This document shows, piece after piece, positions 23,320-36,652 of a stretch of 64,000 bases of DNA. Position 1 is the first letter of the stretch. Each line of letters starts with the position of its first letter. Both the position numbers and the translations under genes were made by a program. The stretch is from Agriotes lineatus (taxonomy: Eukaryota > Arthropoda > Insecta > Coleoptera > Elateridae), in the NCBI GenBank assembly GCA_940337035.1, contig OW679203.1:23445495-23509494 (forward strand), in the 5' to 3' direction. Under the pieces are notes generated by a model. That model was given only the letters and a program-made list of their open reading frames with translations. It was not told the origin of the DNA and searched no databases.

Positions 23320-25715
23320 CTAAGTCTTTTAAACATTGCTACGTTTTAATAGCATGGATGTTTAATTCATTTAAGGAACTCATTGTTCTTTAATATCTGA
23401 TCTAATAATACCTTAGTATTCAATATACCACAGCACATGGTTGTTCGACCATAATAATGCCTAGCTTCATAAATCACCATGAATTACCCCTTTATAAAAT
23501 GGCCTACTTACAAGGAACTATAATGGAAGTTGAGATACTTCGGGTACCCGCTGTGTTATCAGCTGTCTATTATCCTCCACGTTATACTATGATAATTATA
23601 TAAATGCCTCCTAGATAAGAGAAATTGATGCCAGTGTTCCACAAGGTAGCATACTTGGACAGCTAATGTACTTGATATACACGCATAACCAACCAACCAG
23701 CACACACAAATCTAAGGACGTTCGCTGACAACACAGTAATCCTTTCGTATAGTGAAATCCAACAACCGTAGAAGCACTTCTCCGAGAAAATCTCAACCTG
23801 CTGGAAGCGTGGTCAATTAAATGGAAAGTAAAAGTAAATAAAGATAAACCCATGCATGTTATGTTTACGAAAAAGCATTCAACGTCTCCTCCAGTTACGC
23901 TTAATAACATACGCATCAAGTCACAAACGACTTCCGAGATTGGACCGTGTCATGATTGAGATCGAATCATGACACGGTCCAATTCCGGAAGTCGTTTGTT
24001 ACTTAATGACAATGGCCGTGAAAGCCTAAAAAATCAACATACGCATCCTTTAAGTAGATGAAGTCAGATATCTGGACTTACTCTCAATAGACGTCTGACG
24101 TGGAAGACGCATGTTAGCCAAAAGCGCAAAGAAATGGCTCTAAGACTTAAAACATTAGTAAATAAAGGCAGGACAACCCTGATGGCAACCAAGCGAGCAT
24201 TGGGTAAAACATGGGGACTAAAACCAAGCATGGTACACTGGTTGTATACTGAAGTGGCGAGACCCATGGTTGTCTATAGCTTGTTGGTATGGTGGCCCAA
24301 AGTGGAACAAAGACAAGCCAAACGGAAGCTATCTGAACTCCAAAGGATTGCCTGTATCAAAGGTGTGATGAAAAGCACCCAAACCTCAGCTATAAAAACC
24401 TTGCTAAGTTTCCCTCCCCTAGACATTATAGTGAAGGCAGAGACAACAATGGCGGCGTACGAGCTGAAATACAATGGAAACTGGCAAAAGAGTACCTTTG
24501 CCGGTCACACCAGGATAACAGACATCATCACAAACCTATTACTAAAATGAGCAATGACACAATGCAAACCAGGCAAAGCTACCATAAACCCTTTAACCCT
24601 TTGACTGGAACGAAACAAAGTCGTGGTCGGGTACACATATGGGTCTAAAACTGACAGCGGCATCGGAGCAAGAATATAAGGGGAATATCTCCAGTTCAAT
24701 GCATATGCATCTCTTGGGCAGTATGTCACCGTATTCCAAACAGAAAATCATGCAATAGACATATGTCTGCAGGAGAATATAACAAGAAGTTATCAAGGTA
24801 GCGACATATTTCTTCTAACAGATAGCCTGGCGGCTACATAGCTACCGGATTAACTCAAGATTGGTCAGAAACTGCCTTCAGAACCTTTTAAACCTCGCTA
24901 ACTACAATAGGATAGCCCTAATGTGGGTACCGGGGCATATGAGTATACAAGGCGATAAAGAAAACAGATGCTTTTTCAAAAAAAGATACCAGAAACGCCA
25001 TTCAAAAGAAAAGTTAAATTCGCGATGTGACAGGTCTGGTGAAAGAGTTAGTAGATCTGTAATGCCAAATGCGATTTGTGTCGTCGAGTTGAACAATCAA
25101 AACTAACTCTTTAAAACTTTCACGATGCAATTTCCAGCACAGCCGGGGTTATTCCGTAAAAGTAGGAATATCGGCCAATAAACCCTTTATTCCAAATACA
25201 ATAAACCAGTTGAAAAGGGAGAGAGAAGCCCGGTCGAAATACAGTCATAAACGCTCGAAAAAGGAAAGTTCTTTTCGACCAACGATTTCAACCTCCTGTG
25301 CTACAATGAAACCAAAGAGTCATCAAAACGACAGTTCGCAGCTGGATAACTAAATTGATAAATATACGAAATCAAAACTACTGGAACTGCGTGGAAGGCT
25401 AAGACATTGATGCTAAGGAAACTGACAGATGAAATATCGCAGACATCAAATTAGGCTAGTGACGCGGCTGATAACCGGTCACTGTAACCTACGAAAATAT
25501 ATGCACAGAATGGGAATTCTCAGTGAAGAACCCATTTGCAGACGCTGTAATGAGGAGGACAAAACACCCTCTCATGTCATTTTCGACTGCGCAGCTCTTG
25601 CCCGATGGAGACATACACTCCTGGAAGGAGGCAACACTCGGGAAACTCTAACAAGAGGACACCTGGTGAAAAGGCTATTAAACCTAATAAAAACGGCACA
25701 CCATTTTACTGAATA
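23320..25715 (+). pseudogene. Non-LTR ORF2 (EN-RT-RNase H), deleted and broken
   Basis: Domain remnants in order. Endonuclease scraps end in AVYYPPR at about 23560 (cf. the CPPRH region of APE endonucleases). An internal deletion follows. RT palm fragments are VPQGSILGQ (about 23636) and FADNT (about 23722), where the family's FADD has lost its second Asp. RT thumb is at 24075-24550 (SGLTLNRRLTWKTHV, then LLSFPPLDIIVKAE). RNase H starts at about 24629 with GYTYGSKT, its first catalytic Asp replaced by Tyr, and continues with LLTDSLAA and WVPGHMSIQG. A C-terminal CCHC motif (CRRCNEEDKTPSHVIFDC, about 25537) closes it. RNase H places it among I/R1/LOA-like elements. Many frameshifts; inactive. 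Confidence 0.8.
23906..24047. mobile_element. Hairpin insertion inside the RT remnant
   Basis: The 12-mer AACATACGCATC occurs at 23906-23917 and again at 24036-24047, flanking about 118 bases that break the retrotransposon frame. Within them, 23923-23999 is a hairpin with 35-base arms (two mismatches) and a 7-base loop GAGATCG. The direct repeat looks like a target-site duplication around a tiny inverted-repeat element, or a footprint of end-joining with templated insertion. Confidence 0.6.
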
Positions 25716-25823
25716 AGTGCAATGCTGAGCAGCACAATAAGCCAAGAGGCTGCAGTGCTGTATGGCACCCAACCAACCCTCATCACTACACCACTACAAT
25801 ACAATAAAATACAATAAAAATTT
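25716..25823 (+). mobile_element. 3' UTR and tail of nested non-LTR element
   Basis: A short GC-balanced 3' UTR (GAGGCTGCAGTGC, then GGCACCCAACCAACCCTCATC) is followed by repeated ACAATA/AAAATACAATA units ending at about 25823. Simple-sequence 3' tails of this kind are usual for such retrotransposons and mark the insertion's 3' end. Confidence 0.65.
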
Positions 25824-26139
25824 AATCGGCTCATTTGAAACCACTCAGCATTTACCTTAGACAACAATAATATAATAATATATTAGAGCATAATCCGTTG
25901 TATTTCGTTCTATGGGTGCGAATGAGATCTTTGGGGATACGTTAGTAAATCGACTAGAAAATAAACAATCCCACGTTTTCAGTCAAAAGCACATATAATG
26001 ATATCCAACGCCCCATGATTTATGGCAAGCCTAACCTTCCACAACGATTTCAAAATGCCATATGTGAAAGATATCAAAACAAAAGCGATAAAACATCATG
26101 ATACAATATAAAATCACCCACATGTTACATTTAACCCAC
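25824..26139. other. Sequence between nested and host element
   Basis: No coding block recognised. It should belong to the interrupted older element or to later insertions. Confidence 0.35.
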
Positions 26140-26430
26140 TAGTCGAAGCATCTGAAGCTAAATGATTCAGTAGGAAAGGCCATCATGCACTATATTGGCT
26201 TAGCGCCATCTATAATTGAATTAGTGTTAGTCTATCTATTAAATTGACCACAATCTATTAAATATTTAAATCATATTTCAGTATACAATCCACTTACAAC
26301 TGGTGTCCCGCAAGGTTCAATCATAGGTCCATGATTATTTATTATATGCTCTTCCCAGTTTCTAGCTTTATTATTATCTTGTCATTTATATGCATGTGCT
26401 GATGATACACCAGTATATTTAAGCATTTGA
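26140..26430 (+). pseudogene. Non-LTR retrotransposon RT, palm half
   Basis: One frame, with TGA stops at 26245 and 26332, reads DSVGKAIMHYIGLAPSII (cf. FDsV.H..L..kL...GL), RPQSIKYLNHIS-like residues, PLTTGVPQGSIIGP (RT block 4), and ACADDTPVYLS (the catalytic A-D-D box) before a stop at 26428. It supplies the part missing from 21.5-22.08 kb and shows the same style of decay (in-frame stops, little shifting), which supports both being halves of one older copy. Type: jockey/CR1-like by motif spelling; clade not certain. Confidence 0.65.
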
Positions 26431-29400
26431 TGAGGTGCAGCAAGCAGTAGTAGCAACTAATTCCAATTCAAACACTTGTTACTTGTAGAAAGCGTACTTA
26501 CCGTTAAAATATATATCGTGCCATCAATTTTGGTCCTATCGTTTCTTTATTTGCAGCGTCGTAGTCGTGTAAACGTAGATTAACTGGTCGCTCGCATATG
26601 CACCGATCATTGTTATCTGCAATACCGGCAAGCTTCGCTAGGTTGTTTTTCCCACGCTCGCGTATTTGGTTATGCGTTGAAATGCTTATCTTGTCATGTA
26701 GGCTTGCTTTTTGACCCGGCCTTTTCGAAATACAAAACGGCTTGTTGCAACTAGAATAGCGTTCGTTTCCCAACGTGGCCTGGAAGTAGTAAGACATGCT
26801 TCTTACTACTTCCCCAGAAAAACCTGTGACGCTAAAAGTGTGAGTGTTATTTCCATTGTTGCTTTTATATAGCGTTTGGTATTTAGCTAATTGCGTACTG
26901 CGTTTCTAGCTTTTTACCCGGAGGTTCTATTACCGATTTAGCCTACTTTGGGAGACGCGCATTCCCCTCGTCCTGTGAGCCCCATTTGACTTAGATTTTC
27001 ATTGCCTGAGCAGTCCGCTTGGCAGTCATATGTCGCTTGCAACCTGGTGATTTCTGCAAGCACCCTCACCCGCTGCCAACATAGCTGTAAGAGCCCGTTT
27101 GGAGGCTATGTAATCGACCACTGCAGAAGCTTGGTCTCCCAGATAAGTAAATTACGACCTAATAAACTGTGATGCCCAAAGCTCCACCAGGAGTTGTAGA
27201 ATTCTGCCTTCTTGGCGTAGCGTTCTAGCCTTCGGGTGGTTCTACTCCAAATCGGCGCACCTGGTTGATGCCCTGCAAGACTCTGCCGATTCTAGTTTGG
27301 GTTAAAGGTATTCATTGTGACAGCTTCAGGTGCATTAGCGTAGATAAATTAAAGTAATAAGGTAACATTTTAAATTTTGTAGGGTAAAATACCTAATAAA
27401 CACCATGGAGACGATTACCGCAAGCTCCTTGCTATTTCCTAGATCGCGGATGTTGACATCCTTTAAGGTATTACAATTTTCGCAACGCTGTGCGTTGTAC
27501 AGTAGTATTATGTCTTTAGGAATGCCAAATGCACAGGCATTAAAGTACAAATTCATCCTCTACCGATTTTTACATAAGAATTTCCGGTATGTCCTTAGGG
27601 TTTTCTTGAAAATGGAGCTCTTTGTAAAAGACGTTTAGATTGGGGCTTACCCACGTTCAGTTATTTTTTCATATTTCTTAAAAAGATGATTTAGACTTTA
27701 AGTTTATCCCTTTTACACATCTGTTGTTTTAGCATCACAAACTATTTTCACTAAAAGCTTAAGCTGCTAGAATGTACACTTTTGACGTGGTCTTTGGAAT
27801 ATCATGCCCCTATGCAGCTACTGGGAAGATTATCAAGAGGGCTACAGAGCCACAGAGTATCAACCTCCTTATAATATATTTTTGGATATAAAAAAAGACA
27901 CAGATATTGGCCTAGATTTTAAGCAGAACTGAAAAGAATTAAAACATAAAAAAATTAAAAATGTTTAAACTTCTTGAACCGAAGCTACGCGCCTTAAACT
28001 GCAGTGGGGATGTTTTTGGCGCAACAATAAAACCGGCGTTTCCTAATACCCTGTTATTGGTTTTGTTACATAACTTTATTAGAGGCATTCGGGAATCAGA
28101 GTCTTTATAGCACAGTTTCCCAACTGCTCTTATTATTATTTTTATCCCAAACCAATTCTCGGTTGTTAAACTTGGTAACTCTATAACCAGCTCCTTCAAG
28201 TATTTGATATTCGAGCGAATGTGCCCGCGAATGCAAATATTCGAGAAGTTTGGAAACTTCAATTAAGCAAACTGCATAGTGAGCGGCAGCTCGCATACTT
28301 CTGGGATATTTAAGAGTGCACTTAATGAAGGCCGTTACGTGTTCGCCTTGGATTTAGGGCCCTATAAACAACACGTTAATAACTCGAGGCCGCGAGAGGG
28401 GAGTTATTATTAAACAATAAGCCGAATGAGCAGGCGGCGACGTATCACAATGAGCAGTTGCTGAGTAAACAAGATTTAATTAGCAACTTAATAAATTACG
28501 GAACTGCAATGAATTCCGGGAATTCCGGAACAAGAAAACAGGGAATAAGAAAATTATCCTCAAGCATCTAGTAATCGATATGCGCTCCGGGCAGCCCTTC
28601 TCAATTTTGGCCCGAAGCTTTCTGTACATGTCATTTTAGACAAGGACGGAGGATAAACTATTATTCGCTGCCCCGCTCTCTAACCCCACTAACTCGCAAA
28701 ACTTATAATGGCCAATTTGTGTATGTAATTAATCCCCGGACAATTTAATTTGTAGACTGTGCCCTATTTTTGGGTCGATCGAAAATGTTACAAATTCTAG
28801 CTCGTAACAAGCGGCAAGAGAATGGTATCTCACAAAATTTAAAAAAGCTTACCAACACTTATATGCAAATTTTTACTGTAGTTTTTGTCAGTATCTAAGT
28901 TTAGTTTCTTCATTACCTAGTTATAATACTTTTTAAGCGTAATTGTGTGTAAGTTTACCTCCCCTATTTTCCTTCGTGAGCATTTCGACCACTGATATAG
29001 TGCTTTATTTGTACATTTGCTGTACTTATAGGTGCAAAGCCATACTACAAAAAAACATTAAATAAAGTAGGGAAAATGGGAGAAGATGATGGAAAATTAC
29101 CAGAGTAGATAGAATGGTCAAAGGATATGCTAAATAATTGGCTAAAAATTGGAGAAATAACACAATTTTTTATTCTTGTTACCCATTCTTCTTTCTAATA
29201 TCTTTAAACAATTATTTGCTAAACGATTTTATTTAATTAGCTCATGAATGTGCCGCAATAGCAAGTCAGCATGTTTTACTAGTATTACACAACACATTTC
29301 AACAAATACTATTTACAACGACTAAATGAACTGCGTCGTAATAATTCGCTTAGTGGGTACTTCTGCTAATTAAGTTGTCAAGTATTACTAGGTTACCAGT

Positions 29401-31299
29401 GTTTGTTGAAATTGATTTACGCTAGCTATGGAAAAACTTGGATAATAAATGCTTGCTACATGAGGCTGGAGACTGGTGATCTCGTGTTACTAGTATCCAC
29501 TACATGCAAACGTATTGATACTTGGAATCTAGTTCAATACAACCACTGTACCAATTTACAAACAAGGGGAAACGCAACAAGAAACAACTATGGAGCATTG
29601 AGCTTATCGATTTATCTATATTTAAAGTATACTACAGAACTATAGATAACAGACTGAAAAGAGAGATATGCGACAACTGAAAACGTTAATGTGATCAGTC
29701 AGAAAAGATCAACAAACAGAAGATAATATATGATGTACCTGCCCTTTCAGCCGATTCTTACGTCGTTGGATTTCATTTTGACCCTCGTCGGATATTTGAG
29801 AATCTTCAATTGTCCGGTCAGTAATCGCCCCGCAAAAATAAAAATCCTGTAAAGCAACAACTACGTCGATGGAAGCCAGAGAAACCTTTCTACTGACAAC
29901 TGTTACTGAAGTTTCTAACGAAAGCTGTCTATTTTTATTTTTTCAGTCCTGGCCGGCGATTTACGTGCCCGTGTCGACGTATTTTAGCTTTTGCATCCAT
30001 CTTCACCAGTTAATTACTGGATTTAGCTAAGACGAACCCGTTCTGTTAGTTAAGTAATGCATGTTGTGAAATAGTTACAGAATTGAACGCTTAAGGTTAT
30101 CCTTGTGGAATTATACCACGGACAAACACCTACTAGGGTTTTTCTATCTCTAAACGTGACCTCATAAGCAAGGAAAGAAGTGGATTTAAAAGAAGAAAGT
30201 TGACTGTAATTTCAAGGTCATATAGTAAGAAAGAATAACTCAGATATAGTTAAAATGGCCACAGAAGCAAATATTCAAATAAAAGATGAAGTAGGGAAAC
30301 CGAGAAGACTTCACTGACAAAATAAACAATGGGCGAAGAGAAGGGAAGACTATAAAAGAGGTGCAGGGTATGGCCAAAAATAGAAAATGGTAAAAGAAAT
30401 TCCGACGAGCTTTTCTTCTCTCTTCTTTTTTGGGTTTTAACCACTCTGGGTGGTTTGTTGTAGCTCTCCAGATCACTGCATACCCTCTATAGTTTTGTAT
30501 TGTACCTATACACATTATAATAGCTTATTATTGCAGCTTATTAATTTTGAAAACAGGAAACCAGACCCGAGAAGAACATCAGCGCAGAAATGTAGTCATG
30601 ATTTCTTTTATACTATACGTCTCTATGACAAATAACGGTTGTTACTTTTATCTGCAACAAAATAACACAAAAGGGGAACTAGAACTGGCCTGTTTGTTTA
30701 TTTTACAACATACTGGATTAACAGTAGTCGTAGTACATACACACATACAACCAGAGGCGATAAAAACGCTTTAAAGCAAGATAGATGCAATATTGTGTGA
30801 GGGAAAAACAGAAAAGACTGCATTAAATGTGAAACGTGAAATGTATTTATCTGTCCTGTTGAAACCGTATGCAACAATAAGCAAAATTGGTGCTTACACC
30901 TTCTGTTCAGTTTTATCAGTGTTATCTCTACTCCCTTCACCGTACTAAAATTGAAAATCGAAAACAAACGGGAGTATAAACTGTTCTTTTACTTACTTGA
31001 CTTATAACTACGTAATATATTGATATGAACACAATATTAAGCCTTCATAATTATTACTGTAATTAATAACTTTTCATGAAAGTCAAATAATATCCAAAAA
31101 TGTTCCATAATGTGCCGATTTGTAATTTCACCTTTGTACAATATTGCTATAGATGTGACAATATATTTTTTTAACTGTATTGAAATCATATTAGCTTTGC
31201 AGTGAACAAATGTAATCAGAGTAGGCTTTGGATTGTTCTAACAACAATAACAATGTAAAACAAACCAATTATGCAAGCCAAGCTTGGTAACATATATAA
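26431..31299. other. No recognised gene; one GC-balanced tract
   Basis: Short frames only. 26820-27300 is noticeably less AT-rich than its neighbours but shows no motif, open frame or repeat I can identify. 28430-28620 contains a near-palindrome GGAATTCCGG/GAATTCCGG cluster. The rest is ordinary AT-rich DNA. Confidence 0.45.
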
Positions 31300-32130
31300 T
31301 TTATTGGGAATGTCTTGTGTAAACTGTGGAAGTTTGGTTGGTGCTTGGTAGTGCTTCCGCCCGGGTAAAATAGTGCTTCGAAGCTAGTCAAACAGTAGTT
31401 GGTATTTCCCGAGGGAGGTTTTGGACGAGCAGGCGGCGTAATTAGAGTTTGAGGCGAGTGTGAACGAGGCAGCGTGTTGTCCTGGAGCAGTTTGGAGCCC
31501 TAGCTCTGGGTAAAAGACTGAGTGGTGCAGAGTAGCAGCGGAGACAGTTACGGCGGCAACCAAGCGAGGTGTGTGGACCATTAAAGCCATGTACATTAGC
31601 GCAGGGGCCTAAAGCGTAGTGGGATTTACTGAGGGGGTTCTTTGGAGCCCTATTATCCATCGCAGGAGCAGCAGAACATGTCATGAGAGCGATTCTAGAA
31701 AGCACTTTCCTTAAAACTGTAAAGTGGGGTCTAATTTATATCAACTTCTGGCAAGAGCCTCCCTTAGGTGTTTTTTGATTTGTGGCGTTCATTCACTTAC
31801 GCTTTTGTTGTCGCTTAGAAAACGTGTAATGACGTAGAACTCAAATGTTGCTTAAAGCAAAGGTAATTTGTTTGGCACAATTTGTTAGGTTAGAACGCCA
31901 TACTTTTTACTATAATTTCCGCATAGAAACCATCCCAGTAATTCAATGAGTATTATTGAAAGCTTTTAGTTCTTAAAATTATTATAAGAGGCCCAAATAT
32001 TGAATGTGATGGAAAATGTATTTGTATTAGTTAATATAATTTAATAATACTAGGATGTTAGGATGTAGAGACCCAACCCATAAGATAAGAATCACAAGAG
32101 TAATTTATTTGATACAACCAAATCCACTAA
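31300..32130 (+). repeat. Long dispersed repeat H, copy 1
   Basis: A GC-rich stretch (31330-31720) followed by AT-rich sequence. It shares landmarks in the same order and spacing with 60.8-61.6 kb: a CTAGT.......AGTAGTT.GGT region, an AACGT.TAA..ACGTA stretch, GGTTAGAACGCCATA (cf. GGTTGGATCGCCATA), and the 3' motif GGATGTAGAGACCC(A/G)ACCCAT at 32061 followed by an A/T-rich TAATTTATTT. The distance between the last two landmarks is about 172 bases here and 190 in copy 2. It could be a solo LTR or the body of a large non-autonomous element. No TG/CA ends or target duplication identified. Confidence 0.5.
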
Positions 32131-33270
32131 ATTAATTATTACAAGTCCTTTATTTAACTAATGAATACTTAACAATAATTTTGTATGCTTCTTCATAAAT
32201 CATAGATGTGACACTTAGCGGAGGATAGGAGAAATGTTAAAATGGCGTAAAAGCTATGTTGACAATAATATCAAATATAAACGATGAATTGCGATAATGA
32301 TCTGAACTTAGTAACATATAACGAACAGGAGAGAAGAGAGATTTTGATTGGAGATCGAAATAAAGGTATCAACGTATTACTTCATAGACAAACGGCAAAT
32401 ATAATAAATGGAAAATTTGATAAAATATACCATAAACTTAACTTTCTCCAAAAATAGACACTCAAGTTTTCATTTAATTATGGTATTTCTAAAGAGCCAA
32501 TATAGAAACTGTTAAGTTTACTCTCTGAGGGAAGTGTGCAACTCCTGCAGTGTGCGTCTCTAGGTGGCGGAGTGCGGGGTGAGGTAAGTACTCCAGATAA
32601 GGAGGTTTGGAGAAATAAAGTACTTCAAAGCCTAGATCAAGGTCTATGAAGCAAATGTACGCAGGTGAATTAAATTAGAACGATTTTACCTCAATTTTCT
32701 TCATGATAAATACGACATTCGGCATTGTTGTGTCTAAAATCCTTCTGTTCCCCGCTTATATTATATGTCTATAATATTATATTAGCCAATATTTTGCTTA
32801 GTAACTTCAACGTTGTATGATTGTGTGCTAGCTACATGTTATTAAAACAACATGGTGATGTGATGAAAAGCAAATGAGGTCCACCTAAATTAAGTAAACA
32901 AAATATGCCAAGAAGCAGATGATAGAAAGTAGTAGTGCCTTTTCCTCGATCTTTCATAATCAGTTAATGGCCTTTTCTTTCATTTGGAATCAGTAGTAAT
33001 ATACGTCTGAAAATGATGAACGTAAAGGAATGTATAAATCCAGCTAAGCACAGATAGATTTGCCAAATATCAGAAAAAGATTAGAAAAATATAAAATCAA
33101 AGGGGAAGAATCCACCTAAATGAATAAAATGGAACCTTGTGACCAAGAGGCCATTGTCCTTAAGCTTTGACAAACTAAAAACAAATTAAACAGTAAGTCT
33201 TTAATATTACTAGAAATCATACTGGATCTTTGTACTCACGCTCTATGTAACGCCCCTTAAAAAATATTTT
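32131..33270. other. AT-rich DNA, nothing recognised
   Basis: No reading frame of note, no repeat identified. Confidence 0.5.
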
Positions 33271-33950
33271 TACTTCCCTCTTCCAAAAAACGAAGCAAGT
33301 ATCTATTGTAATCGCAAAAAAATTACCATTACAGATTTATTCAGATCTTCACGTTTCGGAGTCCCTGCTTCACGAAAAACAGGTTTTCTCAATTCCGTCT
33401 GTCTGTCGGTCTGTCTGCCTGTGGTGCTATAACTCAAAAACTGTTTGTTAGATGAAAACAGCATTTTGCATACACATTACACATCTACATGACATGAAAC
33501 CGAAAACATTTTAGACAAGTATATACAGGGTGAGCACCTTAATAAAAATAAAATTTGTTTATTTTTGCTTTAATTTAGAAATATATAAAAGTACACATTT
33601 TTACTTAGTACAGGGTTTATTTTTGCCAAAAGTGGGACCCTAAAGATACGGGATAAATGTTGTCTGAGACAAAAAAGAGCAAATAATAGGTGCATTATGC
33701 TAAATATAGCTGTATCGAAAGAATTGGAAGCGTCCCGGTGGCTCAGGCAGTGAATGCCCTTCTCACCCGTGGAATTACATTCGCAACCGCCTGCCCTTCG
33801 AATTCGACCACCAGTAATGTTTTTTTTATTTGAAAATTTATGTAATTTATTAGAAACGTAAAGATATTTTAATTTGATTTTTAAAATTATTTATTGTCAC
33901 CACGTCCACTTACGAGTGTTCTAAGTAAAGTTGTTTACAGATTTTTTATG
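33271..33950 (+). repeat. Hairpin/tRNA-like repeat family, copy B
   Basis: Same order of parts as copy A: degenerate 5' hairpin at 33271-33301, GATCTTCACGTTTCGG, TCTG-type microsatellite (33400-33422), GGTGCTATAACTCAA, GGGTGAGCACCTTAA, a tRNA-like segment (GGTGGCTCAGGC at about 33737 as A box, CCTTCGAATTCGACC at about 33795 as B box), TTATTTGAAAATT and a GTCACCACGTCC...GTTTACAGAT 3' end. No coding capacity. Confidence 0.8.
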
Positions 33951-36652
33951 TTAGGCAATTAGTTCTAGAAATTATAGCTTAGTAGCTATGGTGTTTGGTT
34001 TAGGATGATGCGGATTATAGGAAATAACATTTTCGAGCACTAGTTCCTTACATGTCCTCCAATACCGAATGTAAATCATATTGCGTCAAGGTCTTCTACG
34101 CTTACACCGTTTCAAAATTTTCCCCGAATTGGTATTAGATTGATTAATTTAATTAATATTAATGTGACATTCATTTGCAGTTCATATATCTATAAAAGAG
34201 TACACTTTGCCGATTCTATAGGCTGTAAAATTCATTTTGTCCTATTGTGTCTTTACCCTGAAGCTCTTCTGATCGCAACTATAATAAGAGTGGAGTATCA
34301 GAAAATGCAATTTTGTTTTAGAATAAAAGATTTATAGTCATTTACTCACCTGGTAACGGTTGGTAATGGGACTTAAAACTTTATATAAATCAGTTAGTTG
34401 ACAATTTAATGCCCCGTCAACAATAACACTCATTAAATGTGGATTGTGGGTTAAAAAAACTGTAACAATCGAATACACTTTCACCGTGACTATAGAGAGT
34501 GTGAGAAGTTTTAGAGGTTAATGGCAATGACACAAACGGGCAACATATTCTTCTAGAAGGTGAGACTGGAGTAGGTGCAACTATTTACAGTTCCAACAGC
34601 TGACATACCTGATAGAATAGTCTGGGATAACCTTTAGATGAAGAAATTAGCTGTCAGGGAAGGAACGTAGCAATAACTAACAAACTTCAATAGGCTTCGG
34701 CCACAAAGCGTATATCCACGATACCTTTTACATTGGAGTACTTGCGGAACAGCCTTGACAAAAATTACACCCAGACACCACTGGTTATGCCCGCTGCGGT
34801 GGAGATGCAAGAACGATCGAAGTGAAAACGAAATGGAAGCACACGACCTATCCGTAAATCCAAGTTATCTATAAAGCTACAAGCAAATCTACGATTTAGA
34901 ATCGAGAACTCAAACTCTTACAGAAACCCCAATACTTCTGGGTATGGCTGCAAGAACAGGGAACCTACAACTTTGCATGGCGAGTAAGTAAGCTCAAATT
35001 GTGCGCGTCGAGGAATTTCTAAAAAGATAAATGCGGCGGCGTTGCCCTAAAGATAACAGATGGACTGATAGCAGACAAACCAACACGTATGGAGACAAAT
35101 GCATCTGACTCGAACGTAAAAGCAATGATCAGAAGCGTAACAATCAACTGTCGTGTCTATTTAATATTGTACTATTGATGTATATATAAATAACAGTTTG
35201 TTATCATAATTTAAACGCGTCAATTCGCTGGCTATATTTCTCAACTAAATCAAGCAAAATCAGATACCTGGAGGGCACGTCTAGCTCAAGTCGAAGACGG
35301 CGTGCAGTAAATTAAATGAATGGAAACCGGGAGGGGCGCCAGCGAATCCAGCAAAACTAACAATCAACCAGGCATCTCAACTGCTTAAACAGACGATTCG
35401 CAGACTGAGTTCTTATAAAGTGTTAAGAACTATAGCTGCAAAAGAACGTTACGCAACAACAATAAATAAAACTACATACAATTACTCGAATATCACAGTT
35501 TACTATAAGATATGTCTCGGTGGAGTTGACCAGTGTCCCAATAGGGCCTACAGCCTGTAATACTTAAATTTTATGTAAGATGCTAGGTACAATCGGAGGA
35601 AAAGCCTCTCAATAATTTATAATTACACATTAAAAATACCTGGACGTACACACACTGGCATGGGCCTTACTTTCGGCTAGTGTACAAGTTATCGCCTGGC
35701 TGGTACATGTAGTTGAAATGTAGATCCGTGGCCTGGGGCAGTTTAATTCATAGGCTCACCATGGCCCACAAAGGGGGCTTAATGGATGTCCCTAGTATTA
35801 GGTGTGCTCTCATGAGATTAACGGAAGCTCTGCTTTCGGCACCAGCGGTTAATAGCCCAGCATGACGATGGGGCCCTGATTAGCCAAAGGTGGCCTTACG
35901 CGAGGTCGCCGGAGGAAGAATCTTCCAGCCGCCAAATTCCAGATCGTGGATTGTGGCTTGGCACGTCAAGCTGACAACAAAATTGAATCCTAAGCGAAGC
36001 ACCAGAATGCCAATAAGGACTTACCCCGTAAGGGCGTGCACGAGGTGCTACCATCAAAAAGAATCCGCCAACAAGCGGGGCGCCTAGAATCGCCCAACAT
36101 AACGTCGTCTAGAGGAGAATCCGCTGAAGGCGTTTACTTTCCAAACATAACTAAATTAACCTCTTGAACGACTTCGAAGATGGTAGCTGCTAAGAACGGC
36201 ACCAAGTTTCCAACAGGTAAGGCCAAAGAGAGCCCTCGTAACCCGGAAACTCGCCAAAGAAACTAAAAACTTATCGGGGAACGGAACCATGTCCCTATCA
36301 GCGAACAAAAGTTCCTAACTCGGAATTTTAATCTACCCACAGAGCTACCAATCCGGAGAGCGTTTCCCATGAAGTTACAAAAAAAGCAGAGTGAAGCGAC
36401 AAATCTAACGAAAGCGCCATTTTAACGTAACAGGTTGTCCAAAGACACTTCCTTGGGGCACTACTAACTATTGCCTGTTATTAACTGAATGTTGAGCCTG
36501 TACCAATTCAATCATCTATTAAGTAAGAGTCAAGTAATTTTAATACCTTTCCACGAGTCTCTAACGAGTTAGTGTTATAACAAGAATTTAATGTTGAGAC
36601 TGGAATTGTGTCCAACTGCCTTGGCCAGGTCTAGAACATTAATCTTTTTTAT
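33951..36652. other. No recognised gene; GC-richer tract at 35.64-36.26 kb
   Basis: 34.5-35.2 kb has patches that might be decayed coding sequence, but no family motif is convincing. 35640-36260 is GC-richer than its neighbours, with a 65-codon frame at 35890-36087 rich in Arg/Lys and no recognisable domain. I see nothing that identifies it. Confidence 0.4.

Noticed and set aside
33721..33810. tRNA gene inside hairpin-family copy B
   Set aside because: Box spacing is longer than in a tRNA, no cloverleaf could be drawn, and equivalent degenerate segments occupy the same place in the other copies.
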